A DNA stretch of 42,712 bases, from positions 1-42,712 of the forward strand of contig JANXYP010000173.1 in assembly GCA_025355955.1 (NCBI GenBank), written 5' to 3'. The translations under genes were made by a program, and so were the position numbers. Below the pieces are notes generated by a model, which saw nothing but the letters and a program-made list of their open reading frames with translations, did no database searches and was not told where the DNA came from. Of the stretch, positions 30,270 to 38,094 are shown piece by piece (position 1 is the first letter of the stretch; the number at the start of each line of letters is the position of its first letter). This DNA comes from Chloroflexota bacterium. GTDB taxonomy: Bacteria; Chloroflexota; Chloroflexia; QHBQ01.

Positions 30270-32080
30270 TGCTGATGGCAGAGCCTATCGATGCGGTTGC
30301 CGAGGTTCTCGCCGCGCTCGATGCCCATGCGCTGGTAATCAGCGAGGGCGGGCTGGTAACTTACGTCAGCCCTGCGCTCGACGCGCTGCTAGGTGGCAAC
30401 GGCGACTGGGTGGGGCAGTCGTGGGCGCACGTTTGGGCGGTGCTGGGGCAGAGCGCGCCGCTAGTCAGCCGCCGCCCTCAGCGAGTGCAGCTACAGGGCA
30501 GCAATGGCGAACTGGTGGCAGCCCAGGTGCAGGGCATCGCCATCAGCAGCGGCACGCTGGTGGTGGTTAGGGATCTGAGCGGTGAGGAGGAGCGCGAGCG
30601 CGAGAACATTCGCATCTTCCGCGAGGCACAGAGCCAGGCCGACGACCTGTTCGCCCTCTACCAGATCACCCAGTTTATGGCGACGGCGCAGAGCCTGAGC
30701 CAGCTATGTGATACCCTGCTACATGAGGTGATACGTAGCACTGAAGCGGAGGCGGGTTGCCTATTGCTCAAGGATCTGTATGGCGATGCGCTGTTGCCTG
30801 CTGCCTGGCTGAATCTGGATATGCCGCCCGCGCTGGTCGACGAAGCGGCGGCGCAAGCCTGGGGCGAGCAAGCGGCGGGAGGAGATAGTCTACTGGCGCT
30901 GCCGCTCAACGCCGAGGAGCAGATGGTCGGCATTGCGCTGCTGATTGGCCGCTACTTCGACCAGCACAGCCGTCGCTTCCTGCAAACTGTGGCCCACGAG
31001 ATGGCAATTGCGTTGCGGGCGATGCAGCGGCGCGAGGAACTTACCGCCCAGGAGCAGAAGCTGGAGGCGATTGTGTCGGCCACCACTGATAGCATCATCC
31101 AGGTAGACCAGCGCTGCCGCGTGGTAGGGGTGAATCCCGCCGCTTCGGCGCTACTGGAGGTGAGCGAAACCGCTGCGCTGGGTCGCACCTGCGCCGATGT
31201 GCTGGGCTGCAACGACAGTTGCGCGGCTGCTTGTCCCTTCGCCGCCGTACTGGCAAGCCGCAGGCCAATCGAGTATCAGGAGCGCGAGGTGCAAGCCACC
31301 ACCGGCTTGCGCCATAGTGTGGCTGCCAGCTACGCACCGCTGGAGGTGGGGGGCGACGATGCGTTGGGCGCGGTGGCGATTTTGCTGGACATCAGCCGCC
31401 AAAAGCAACTCGACCAGATCAAGGACGACTTCATCACCACCGTCTCGCACGAGCTACGTACCCCGCTGACCCTGCTGCGCGGCTACAGTGATACGCTCTT
31501 GCACCTCCGCCTAACCCGTGAGCAGCAGCAGCGTTGCTTCACTGGCATCGCTGACACCACCGCCACGCTCAGTCGGCTGGTCGAGGAGGTGTTGGACGTA
31601 ACCCGCATCGAGGAGGGGCGGCTGGCGCTGCGGGTCGAGGAGTTGAGCGTGGTGGAACTGGTCGAGTCGGCGCTGCAGATGCAGTCCGAGCGGCGGCAGC
31701 GCGTCGAAGTTCATGTCGATGTCGGGCTGCAGGTATGGGGCGATCGGGTGCGGCTAACCCAGGTGCTTGTCAATCTAGTGGATAACGCGCTTAAATACTC
31801 GCCAGGCGGCCAGCCCGTCAGCCTGCGGATACGGAGGCTGACGGGTGGAGTGGAGTTCACCGCGCAGGACGAGGGTATCGGCATCCCCGGCGCGGAGCAG
31901 GAGACGCTGTTCACCAAGTTCCAGCGGGCCAGCAATGCACGGGTTTCGCAAATCCCCGGCAGCGGCCTGGGCCTGTACATCTGCCGCGCCATTGTCGAAG
32001 CCCACGGCGGGCGTATTTGGTTGACCAGCGTGCAGCATCGCGGCACTACGGTGGGGTTCACGATACCGACAACAACCTAA
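30266..32080 (+). CDS. Soluble PAS-GAF-PAS sensor histidine kinase
   Basis: The 604-residue protein has no membrane helix. Parts in order: PAS (about 10-105), coiled region, GAF (about 140-255), second PAS (about 265-378), HisKA with phospho-acceptor His395 (VSHELRTPLTLL), and HATPase: N box NLVDNALKY (503-511), G1 DEGIGI, F box and G2 GSGLGLYI. The second PAS contains three Cys in C-x3-C-x3-C (Cys315, 319, 323), a candidate for a metal, Fe-S or redox site. A perfect 11-bp inverted repeat lies in the coding region at 31814-31845. It overlaps dhaL by ATGA and is followed after one MITE by an OmpR-type regulator, its likely partner. Confidence 0.93.
   Translation: MMLMAEPIDAVAEVLAALDAHALVISEGGLVTYVSPALDALLGGNGDWVGQSWAHVWAVLGQSAPLVSRRPQRVQLQGSNGELVAAQVQGIAISSGTLVVVRDLSGEEERERENIRIFREAQSQADDLFALYQITQFMATAQSLSQLCDTLLHEVIRSTEAEAGCLLLKDLYGDALLPAAWLNLDMPPALVDEAAAQAWGEQAAGGDSLLALPLNAEEQMVGIALLIGRYFDQHSRRFLQTVAHEMAIALRAMQRREELTAQEQKLEAIVSATTDSIIQVDQRCRVVGVNPAASALLEVSETAALGRTCADVLGCNDSCAAACPFAAVLASRRPIEYQEREVQATTGLRHSVAASYAPLEVGGDDALGAVAILLDISRQKQLDQIKDDFITTVSHELRTPLTLLRGYSDTLLHLRLTREQQQRCFTGIADTTATLSRLVEEVLDVTRIEEGRLALRVEELSVVELVESALQMQSERRQRVEVHVDVGLQVWGDRVRLTQVLVNLVDNALKYSPGGQPVSLRIRRLTGGVEFTAQDEGIGIPGAEQETLFTKFQRASNARVSQIPGSGLGLYICRAIVEAHGGRIWLTSVQHRGTTVGFTIPTTT
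31814..31845. repeat. Perfect 11-bp inverted repeat inside the kinase gene
   Basis: CCCGTCAGCCT and AGGCTGACGGG flank a 10-nt loop, between the N box and G1 box codons. It may be a palindromic repeat absorbed into the gene. Confidence 0.7.
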
Positions 32081-32171
32081 TACAATAGCTTTGGTGATAG
32101 TGTAAATGGGACCTGGGCGAACAACGGTTCGCCCCTACAGAAAATACACCATCTCCTCGGCCTTTTGGTAT
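32080..32171. repeat. MITE-like element, ATACCAATT family, copy 4
   Basis: Right end CACCATCTCCTCGG...TTGGTAT (about 32148-32171) matches copies 1 and 2; the left end is worn. Core REP GGGCGAAC-AACG-GTTCGCCC + CTAC at 32115-32138. It separates the kinase from the regulator gene. Confidence 0.65.
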
Positions 32172-32222
32172 TATTCATAATTCAACATTCACAATTCACA
32201 TTTCCGGTAGAAGGGGTTGCCA

Positions 32223-32924
32223 ATGACGGCAAAGATACTCATTGTCGAAGATGAGAGCAAGATTGCAGACCTGTTGCGCCTGTGGCTGGAGCAGGCAAGC
32301 TACACCTGCGTGACGGCCACGAGCGGGCTGGAGGCGCTACAGATGTTCTACTATGCCCGCCCCAGCCTGGTCATCCTCGACATTGCCTTGCCACAGATGG
32401 ATGGCTGGAAGGTGTGCGAACGCATCCGCGAGATGTCGGACGTGCCGATCATGATGCTGACCGCTAAGACTGACGAGGCCGATAAGGTGCGCGGGCTGGG
32501 CATGGGCGCGGACGATTACGTAACCAAGCCGTTCAGCTTCCCCGAACTGGTGGCACGGGTGCAGGCGCTGCTACGGCGGGCCAGCCGTCCCGCCACTGGC
32601 GAACTAAACGGGAAGGTGCAAATCTACCAGCAGGCCGACCTGTGGCTGGATACCACCAACCATCAGGCTACCCTGCACGGCAAGGAGCTAAAGCTAACCC
32701 GCACCGAGTTCAAGCTGCTTGCCTTCCTGGTGCAGCACGCAGGGCAACTGCTCAGTCACAACCAGATCCTCGAAGCGGTGTGGGGGCCGACCTATCGTGA
32801 TGAACTCGACTCGCTCAGGATGTACATCCGCAACCTACGCCGCAAGCTGGAAGAAGACCACGGCGATCATCACTACATCGAAACCGAACATGGCATCGGC
32901 TATCGGTTCGTCAAGACCAGTTGA
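32223..32924 (+). CDS. OmpR/PhoB-family response regulator
   Basis: The 233-residue regulator has a receiver domain (1-120; Glu9/Asp10, phospho-acceptor Asp53 in VILDIALPQMDGW, Thr80, Lys102 in TKPF) and a winged-helix DNA-binding domain (about 135-230; LTRTEFKLLAFLVQHAGQLLSH, LDSLRMYIRNLRRKLEED, IETEHGIGYRF). AAGGGG lies 6 nt before the ATG at 32223. It is the natural partner of the upstream histidine kinase. Regulators of this family bind direct repeats spaced about one helical turn, such as those at 25071-25100, so that promoter is a possible target (inference). The first DinB-like gene starts 12 nt downstream. Confidence 0.95.
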   Translation: MTAKILIVEDESKIADLLRLWLEQASYTCVTATSGLEALQMFYYARPSLVILDIALPQMDGWKVCERIREMSDVPIMMLTAKTDEADKVRGLGMGADDYVTKPFSFPELVARVQALLRRASRPATGELNGKVQIYQQADLWLDTTNHQATLHGKELKLTRTEFKLLAFLVQHAGQLLSHNQILEAVWGPTYRDELDSLRMYIRNLRRKLEEDHGDHHYIETEHGIGYRFVKTS

Positions 32925-32936
32925 AAGGAGTATCAT

Positions 32937-33416
32937 ATGACAGCTGAGGAGATTATAGGCACACTGAACACCACCGCATCGCGTATAAAGATGATTGTGG
33001 TAGGATTGAGTGACGAACAGTTGCAGCAGCGCGGTGCGAACGGCCATTGGTCAATCAAGGAAATCACCGGCCATCTGCTCGACGATGCGGTGCATTATGG
33101 CGAACACTTTCGCCGCATCGTCGCGGATAACAATCCGCTACTGCCCGGCTACGATCAGGATGCGGCCAATGTAGAAGGTGATTACAACCAGCGACCGATT
33201 GGCCCAGTGATTAGTGAGTTTGATCGGCTGGACAAGCAAATCGTCGCCCTACTCAGCGGCCTCGATGCAGCTGGTTGGCAACGGCCGGGCGTGCATGAGG
33301 AGCGTGGCCCAACCACGCTCGAGGCGATTGTGGTACACTATACCAGGCACGAGCAGGAACATTTCGCTGAAATCGAGAGCCGGATAGCAGAGGTAAAACA
33401 GGCAAGGGCAGCGTAA
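32937..33416 (+). CDS. DinB-family protein, copy 1
   Basis: The 159-residue protein fits the DinB/YfiT four-helix bundle: a His near residue 37 in NGHWSIKEITGHLLDDAVHYGEHF, and HEQEHFAEIE near the C-terminus provide the usual three metal-binding His. Members are metal-dependent enzymes, some acting on low-molecular-weight thiols, most of unknown function. AAAGGAG precedes the ATG. It is in line with the regulator gene and is followed after 28 nt by a close paralog (shared LQQRGA(N/D)GHWSIKEI, YDQD and GPVI). Confidence 0.85.
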   Translation: MTAEEIIGTLNTTASRIKMIVVGLSDEQLQQRGANGHWSIKEITGHLLDDAVHYGEHFRRIVADNNPLLPGYDQDAANVEGDYNQRPIGPVISEFDRLDKQIVALLSGLDAAGWQRPGVHEERGPTTLEAIVVHYTRHEQEHFAEIESRIAEVKQARAA

Positions 33417-33444
33417 CCCGCTGCACAACTGACAGGAGCGCAAT

Positions 33445-33924
33445 ATGATGACCCATGATCAGATTTACGATACACTGGAACACACCGCCTCACGCATCGA
33501 GGCGATTGATGAGAACCTGAGCGAGGGCGAATTGCAGCAGCGCGGCGCGGACGGCCACTGGTCAATCAAGGAGATTATCGGCCATATGCACGACGCAGCC
33601 GAGATGTACGGTGAGCGCATCCGCCGCGTCGCCAGCGAAGACAATCCCTTCCTACCCAGCTATGATCAGGACAAGATGATGGCCGACGGCCACTACGAGA
33701 CCCGCGCAAGTGGCCCAGTCATCGGCGAACTGGTCAGCCTGAGCAAGCAGACTGCTGCCCTGCTGCGTAGCCTGCGCGAACACGACTGGCAGCGTCGTGG
33801 CACGCACGAGGAACACGGCAAGGTGACGATCGAGGACCTGGCGCAGTTGCACGCCAGCCATCTGCGCGAACACCTGGCGGAGATTGATGTGCGGGCGCGG
33901 GAGGTTAGCGGGCGGAGCGAGTGA
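33445..33924 (+). CDS. DinB-family protein, copy 2
   Basis: A paralog of the preceding gene with the same length (159 residues). Motifs: GHWSIKEIIGHMHDAAEMYGERIRR, NPFLPSYDQDKM, GPVIGEL and the end HASHLREHLAEIDVR with the metal His pair. AGGAG lies 7-8 nt before the first ATG. The pair arose by tandem duplication. Which thiol or other substrate they use cannot be read from sequence. Confidence 0.86.
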   Translation: MMTHDQIYDTLEHTASRIEAIDENLSEGELQQRGADGHWSIKEIIGHMHDAAEMYGERIRRVASEDNPFLPSYDQDKMMADGHYETRASGPVIGELVSLSKQTAALLRSLREHDWQRRGTHEEHGKVTIEDLAQLHASHLREHLAEIDVRAREVSGRSE

Positions 33925-33945
33925 TGAGTCTTGAGTTTTGAGTTT

Positions 33946-33968
33946 GGGCGTATGCCATACGCCCCTAC
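33946..33968. repeat. REP-type palindrome with TATG arms
   Basis: GGGCGTATG-C-CATACGCCC followed by CTAC. The inner arm bases differ from other REP copies but remain complementary. Degenerate CTCTCC and TAATATTA pieces follow to 34065. Confidence 0.75.
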
Positions 33969-34078
33969 CCCAACGTCGATGCTGGCGATGAGCGTTGATA
34001 TATCTTAGCGACGGGGCTTCACCCCAACCCCCGGAACTCACCCACCCTCTCCTAATATTACGCCATACAGCCTGCAGC

Positions 34079-34114
34079 AAACACGCCCGACCCCATAAGG
34101 GATCGGGCGTGTTT
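34079..34114. terminator. Bidirectional terminator between the DinB pair and the SLH protein gene
   Basis: AAACACGCCCGA and TCGGGCGTGTTT form a 12-bp stem around CCCC-ATAA-GGGA, which lengthens it; A and T ends serve both strands. Confidence 0.85.
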
Positions 34115-34141
34115 CGCTATTACTCAGCACTCCGCACTCCG

Positions 34142-37100
34142 TTACGGCCGGTTCAGCGCCTTGTACAACATCACGCTCAACTGGCCACGGGTGCCGTTGT
34201 CGCTGGGCAGGAAGCAGGGTGTGGCGACGTTCCGTGCGAGACAAGTGGCATTGGTTATCCCAGCCAGCACGTGGTAGGTTTGCGAGGAGAGGATTTCGAT
34301 GGCCGTATAGGCAAAGTAGTTGGTCGGCACATCGGTAAAGTGCGTGCCTACAATCGGCGTAGCCCAGATCGGATTCTGGTACTTTTTCGCTTTCCAGATA
34401 AAGACGCTGAGTTGCCCGCGGGTGATGTTGGCGTTGGGCAGGAAGCAAGGGAATGTGGCGTGCGCTGCCGTACACTGTGCCGCAGTGAAGCCGCCAACGA
34501 TGTTTAGCGCCTTCAGCGTCTCGATGTAGCTGTAGGCCCAGTAGGTAGTCGGCACATCGGTGAACGAAGGGGTGGGCGGTGTAATTAGCGTGTAACCGAA
34601 TCCCTTCGCGATCATTCTACTGAACTGCGCGCGGGTGGTGTTCGCGTTGGGTGCGAACAAAGGTGGAGTGAGGCTGATGCCGCTCACCACTCCTCTACAG
34701 GAGAGATACTCCACCGCCTGATAGGCAAAGTTGTTGGTTGCCACATCATTGAAGCTGGGGCCGGTACGGGTTGCCATGCAGACGTAAGCTCCACCTGAGT
34801 TGTTCGTCAACACCTGGGTCGGCTCGAGCTGGTGTAGGTCGGTGTTGACGATGACCCATACACGGTGGACACCGGGGGTGGTGAAGATGTGGCTAAAGTT
34901 AACCGTCGCGTTGCTGTTGCCGTTCAAGGCGCCCACCGACTGGTAGCAGGCGGGGTCCAGGCCGATGTTGCACTGGGTGCCAAAGGTTGGCGTGATCGGC
35001 TGGTCATAGAACATATCAACCGAGAATGGCACGTTGCCCCCGATGCTGCCCAGGTTCTGGACGTTCACCGATATGGTGGTGGTCATGTTGACAACCGGGT
35101 GATCGTTGTTGAGGCCGATGGCGGTGATGCTGCCCACCGCCAGGTCGACCAGCGGGGGCGGCGCCGGGGTGGGGGTGGCATCGCCCGGCAGCAACACGGT
35201 CAGGCTGAGGGGAAGCTCAATGCCGAGGGGGTTCTCGATGTGCGGGTCGTTGGTGCCAAGATAGAGGTAGCCACTCAAAGGGATGGTGGTGCGGTTGTGG
35301 ATGTTAGTCGCATCGATTCTGAGCGTCACGTTGTTGAGGCTATTGGGCTGCACCATACCAGCATTGGCCGACTCGCTGATCCAGGGGATGTCGCCGAAAT
35401 CAATCGGCGGGCTGACCACCTGGTTGATCATGTTGCACCACCACGTGGTGATGTGTGCGGGTGTGGTGGGCGGGTTGATACCCTCCACATCGGAGCTGGT
35501 GCGGAATGAGGCGATCACCCCACGCCCGTCGTAGCTGGCGACGATGGCGCAGTTGCCCTGAACCGGACTGATCGTCTGGTAGCCGACCTTACAAGCGCCT
35601 ACCACATCATTGGTATCCATGTAATCAATAGCATGGGTACTGTAACCGAAGTCCTGTAGCCTGGTAATCGCAGTCAGCGAGTAGGGAGTGGTATAGAAGG
35701 GGTCGCTACGCTGGTCAGGCCACATATAGATGCTGCTGAGGGTGGTTCCCGAAGCGCGGTGAACTGCGCCCAGCTTCTGGCTGAAGAAGTTAATCGCATC
35801 AGTGGTGTTGCCACCTAGCTGCGTGCCGCTTACATCCCAGGTGGTCATCACCACCTTGCCAGCAGGGGGGGTGTTGTTAGGGCCGCCGTCATAATATGCG
35901 CTCAAGCCCTGCCAGCAGGAAGCGCTGGGTGCGCTGGGACACCAGTGCGTATCGGCAAAGTCGTTCGACCGTACCTCGACTGCGAGGATCACAATGCTCC
36001 AACCACCGCTGGGCGGGTGGAGCAGCGCATTCCAGAAGCCGCCGGGGTCGTTGTAGAAGCCAGTGGTATTAGCGTTATAGCCCAGGGCGCACAGGGCGCG
36101 CACTGGCAATTGGTAGGTGAGTTTAACAGCATCGGTATCGCTAATGATAGGATCGTGGAACAGACTTGCATTGTCGTCGCTGTAGAGTAGGATGTTCGCG
36201 GGGGTGATGTCGGGCGAAGCGCCAACTGGCCGCGTCAACATGGTATAGTCAATATGCTGGTTATTGCCCGGATTGAGGCTGACTCGTGGACTATCATAGG
36301 CGCGGTAGCTGCGCTGAATGCTGATATTGGCATGGTCGCAGGCAACGCTAGCGGGCTGGCCGGGCTGCGATTGAGCAGGGTCGGAAAGCGAGCCATTGGC
36401 CCAGGAGGGTATTTGACGCGGTGGCGATTTAACATCGGCAGCGCTACTTTTGCCTGGGCTGAGGCCGCCACCATTGTGATCGAGCGCCTCACGCAGCACC
36501 CAGGGCATATTCAGTTCGCCCAGGTTGTTGATTGCAAGATTGTAGGTTTTCGTCATCCCCGTATACACCCACATATCAGTGTAGCCGGGCTGCACCGGGT
36601 TGACCGCTGGGCTGCCCAGGTCGAAGTTAGCGGTTGTTACCTCGCCGGGCGTGCTAAGGGTAATTGTCTGGGTCAAGGTCTGATAGCGCGACTTGCTGGC
36701 CTGCACCACATAGGTGCCAAGCCCTAGCGAGAGCGTATAGGCTGAACCGTTGGAGATGCTGGTATTGACCAGACGAGAGGTACCCAGTACCTGTACCGTG
36801 GCGTTATCCAGGGGAGTGTCGTGAGGGGTGTGTTTGTCGGTAACGTGGCCGACAACAATGCCCTGCGGCGGAAGGTAAAAGTGCGCCGAGAGCCCATTGT
36901 ACAACGCTCCTTCGTCGTAGGAGTATTGTATACCATCGTTGGTCTGAGCGATGGGATCAGGGATCGATTCGATGCCGGTGGTGGCAAACAGGCCGTGTGA
37001 CTGGGTGCAGTTGTTGGGATCACCGCAACCAGTAGCCTGATAGTTAATCCAGATATTGCCGGTGGTGTTGTCGGCCAGGGTGCCTTCCTGAATCACGATC

Positions 37101-37954
37101 TCGAAATTGATGCGCGAAAGGTCAGGATAGGGCAACTGCACGTTGCGCCATTCGACGATAAATTTGCGGTGGCTGGGATCGCTACTATCAAGTTTGGTGT
37201 AGAGGGTACTTGTCATATCAACAGTTAGGTTGCTCCACCAGCCGTAGATGGCGTTGTCGGGCGGTGTGGTATTGGGGATACTAGTATTCGCGGATATGCC
37301 GGTGTCATGGCGGTTGCCGAAGTTGAGGAAGCCATAGTTGTAGATGTTAACCTGTCGGTTTGTCTGATCCAACAAGCCAAAGAAAGTAAAATTGAAATCG
37401 CTGGGTAGAGTGGTGCTGTAGTAGCCGTTTTGATCCAGGGTGATTTGAGTTGTGCCAGGGATCCAGTTCCCCGTCTCGGTGCGGCAGAAATGGCCGAACT
37501 GGTCAATCTTGTGGTTGATGGGGAAGTCGAGGGTCATTGTGCCAGTAATACTGATCTGACCCAGGTTATTAGGGGCGTAGCAGTGGTCATTTGGCACCGC
37601 ACTCACATTGTAGCTGCCCGGGTCGATGCTGATCGTATAGTTGCCGTTATTGTCGGTGGTGGCAGTGATGCTGTTAAAATTGACGATCGAGGGGATGGCA
37701 ACCGTAGTGGTGACTGCATCGTGGACTCGCCCACTGACGATGACGCTGGCTGGTGGCGCTGCCTTGTCCGAGGGGGCGGCCTGCACGTTGATGTCCTCGG
37801 CGTAGACCTTGCTGCTGCTGGCTGGGGTGTAGGGGCGCAACCCACCCGATAGGTTGGGACTGGCCGGGTTCAACACCGCACTGCCCAGCAATGCCACGAT
37901 CATGACGACGAACAGCCACCTCAGCTTATCCGAATAACGCTTGCGATTAGCCAT
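34142..37954 (-). CDS. Large secreted surface protein with SLH anchor (1270 residues)
   Basis: The N-terminus has a basic patch and one hydrophobic helix (LFVVMIVALLGSAVL), a signal sequence or anchor. From about 67 to 150 lies a carboxypeptidase-regulatory-like beta-sandwich (VIVSGRVHD...NGNYTISIDPGSYNV); a second is at about 371-450. Between them is a region with WWSNLTVD and FIVEWRNVQLP that I cannot place. A large middle region (about 460-930) has Cys pairs and no recognised enzyme motif. A CARDB-like adhesion domain is at about 945-1070 (VDLAVGSITAIG...NNSGGAYVC). Three SLH modules end the protein (SFNDVATNNFAY, SFTDVPTTYWAY, HFTDVPTNYFAY). AAGGAG precedes the ATG. It lies downstream of the Tad pseudopilin genes, after a terminator, so may be partly cotranscribed. 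Confidence 0.87.
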   Translation of the reverse strand: MANRKRYSDKLRWLFVVMIVALLGSAVLNPASPNLSGGLRPYTPASSSKVYAEDINVQAAPSDKAAPPASVIVSGRVHDAVTTTVAIPSIVNFNSITATTDNNGNYTISIDPGSYNVSAVPNDHCYAPNNLGQISITGTMTLDFPINHKIDQFGHFCRTETGNWIPGTTQITLDQNGYYSTTLPSDFNFTFFGLLDQTNRQVNIYNYGFLNFGNRHDTGISANTSIPNTTPPDNAIYGWWSNLTVDMTSTLYTKLDSSDPSHRKFIVEWRNVQLPYPDLSRINFEIVIQEGTLADNTTGNIWINYQATGCGDPNNCTQSHGLFATTGIESIPDPIAQTNDGIQYSYDEGALYNGLSAHFYLPPQGIVVGHVTDKHTPHDTPLDNATVQVLGTSRLVNTSISNGSAYTLSLGLGTYVVQASKSRYQTLTQTITLSTPGEVTTANFDLGSPAVNPVQPGYTDMWVYTGMTKTYNLAINNLGELNMPWVLREALDHNGGGLSPGKSSAADVKSPPRQIPSWANGSLSDPAQSQPGQPASVACDHANISIQRSYRAYDSPRVSLNPGNNQHIDYTMLTRPVGASPDITPANILLYSDDNASLFHDPIISDTDAVKLTYQLPVRALCALGYNANTTGFYNDPGGFWNALLHPPSGGWSIVILAVEVRSNDFADTHWCPSAPSASCWQGLSAYYDGGPNNTPPAGKVVMTTWDVSGTQLGGNTTDAINFFSQKLGAVHRASGTTLSSIYMWPDQRSDPFYTTPYSLTAITRLQDFGYSTHAIDYMDTNDVVGACKVGYQTISPVQGNCAIVASYDGRGVIASFRTSSDVEGINPPTTPAHITTWWCNMINQVVSPPIDFGDIPWISESANAGMVQPNSLNNVTLRIDATNIHNRTTIPLSGYLYLGTNDPHIENPLGIELPLSLTVLLPGDATPTPAPPPLVDLAVGSITAIGLNNDHPVVNMTTTISVNVQNLGSIGGNVPFSVDMFYDQPITPTFGTQCNIGLDPACYQSVGALNGNSNATVNFSHIFTTPGVHRVWVIVNTDLHQLEPTQVLTNNSGGAYVCMATRTGPSFNDVATNNFAYQAVEYLSCRGVVSGISLTPPLFAPNANTTRAQFSRMIAKGFGYTLITPPTPSFTDVPTTYWAYSYIETLKALNIVGGFTAAQCTAAHATFPCFLPNANITRGQLSVFIWKAKKYQNPIWATPIVGTHFTDVPTNYFAYTAIEILSSQTYHVLAGITNATCLARNVATPCFLPSDNGTRGQLSVMLYKALNRP

Positions 37955-37997
37955 TGTCTCTCTCCTTAGCTAGATACTATGTAGCAGGTGAAATTGA

Positions 37998-38056
37998 TAA
38001 AAAGGGGCGGGGAACGGGAGCGCTGCTAGCAGCGCTGCTTGCTCTCGTTCCCCGCC
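37998..38056 (-). terminator. Terminator of the TadG-like gene
   Basis: Arms GGCGGGGAACG.GAGC (38006-38021) and GCTC.CGTTCCCCGCC (38041-38056), with one mismatch and an inner GCTGC-TA-GCAGC hairpin, followed by CCCCTTTTT on the minus strand. Only 46 bases separate it from the next ATG. Confidence 0.85.
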
Positions 38057-38094
38057 AGTGCCGCAGGCGACTATGCCCGCGCTCGAATGGGTGG

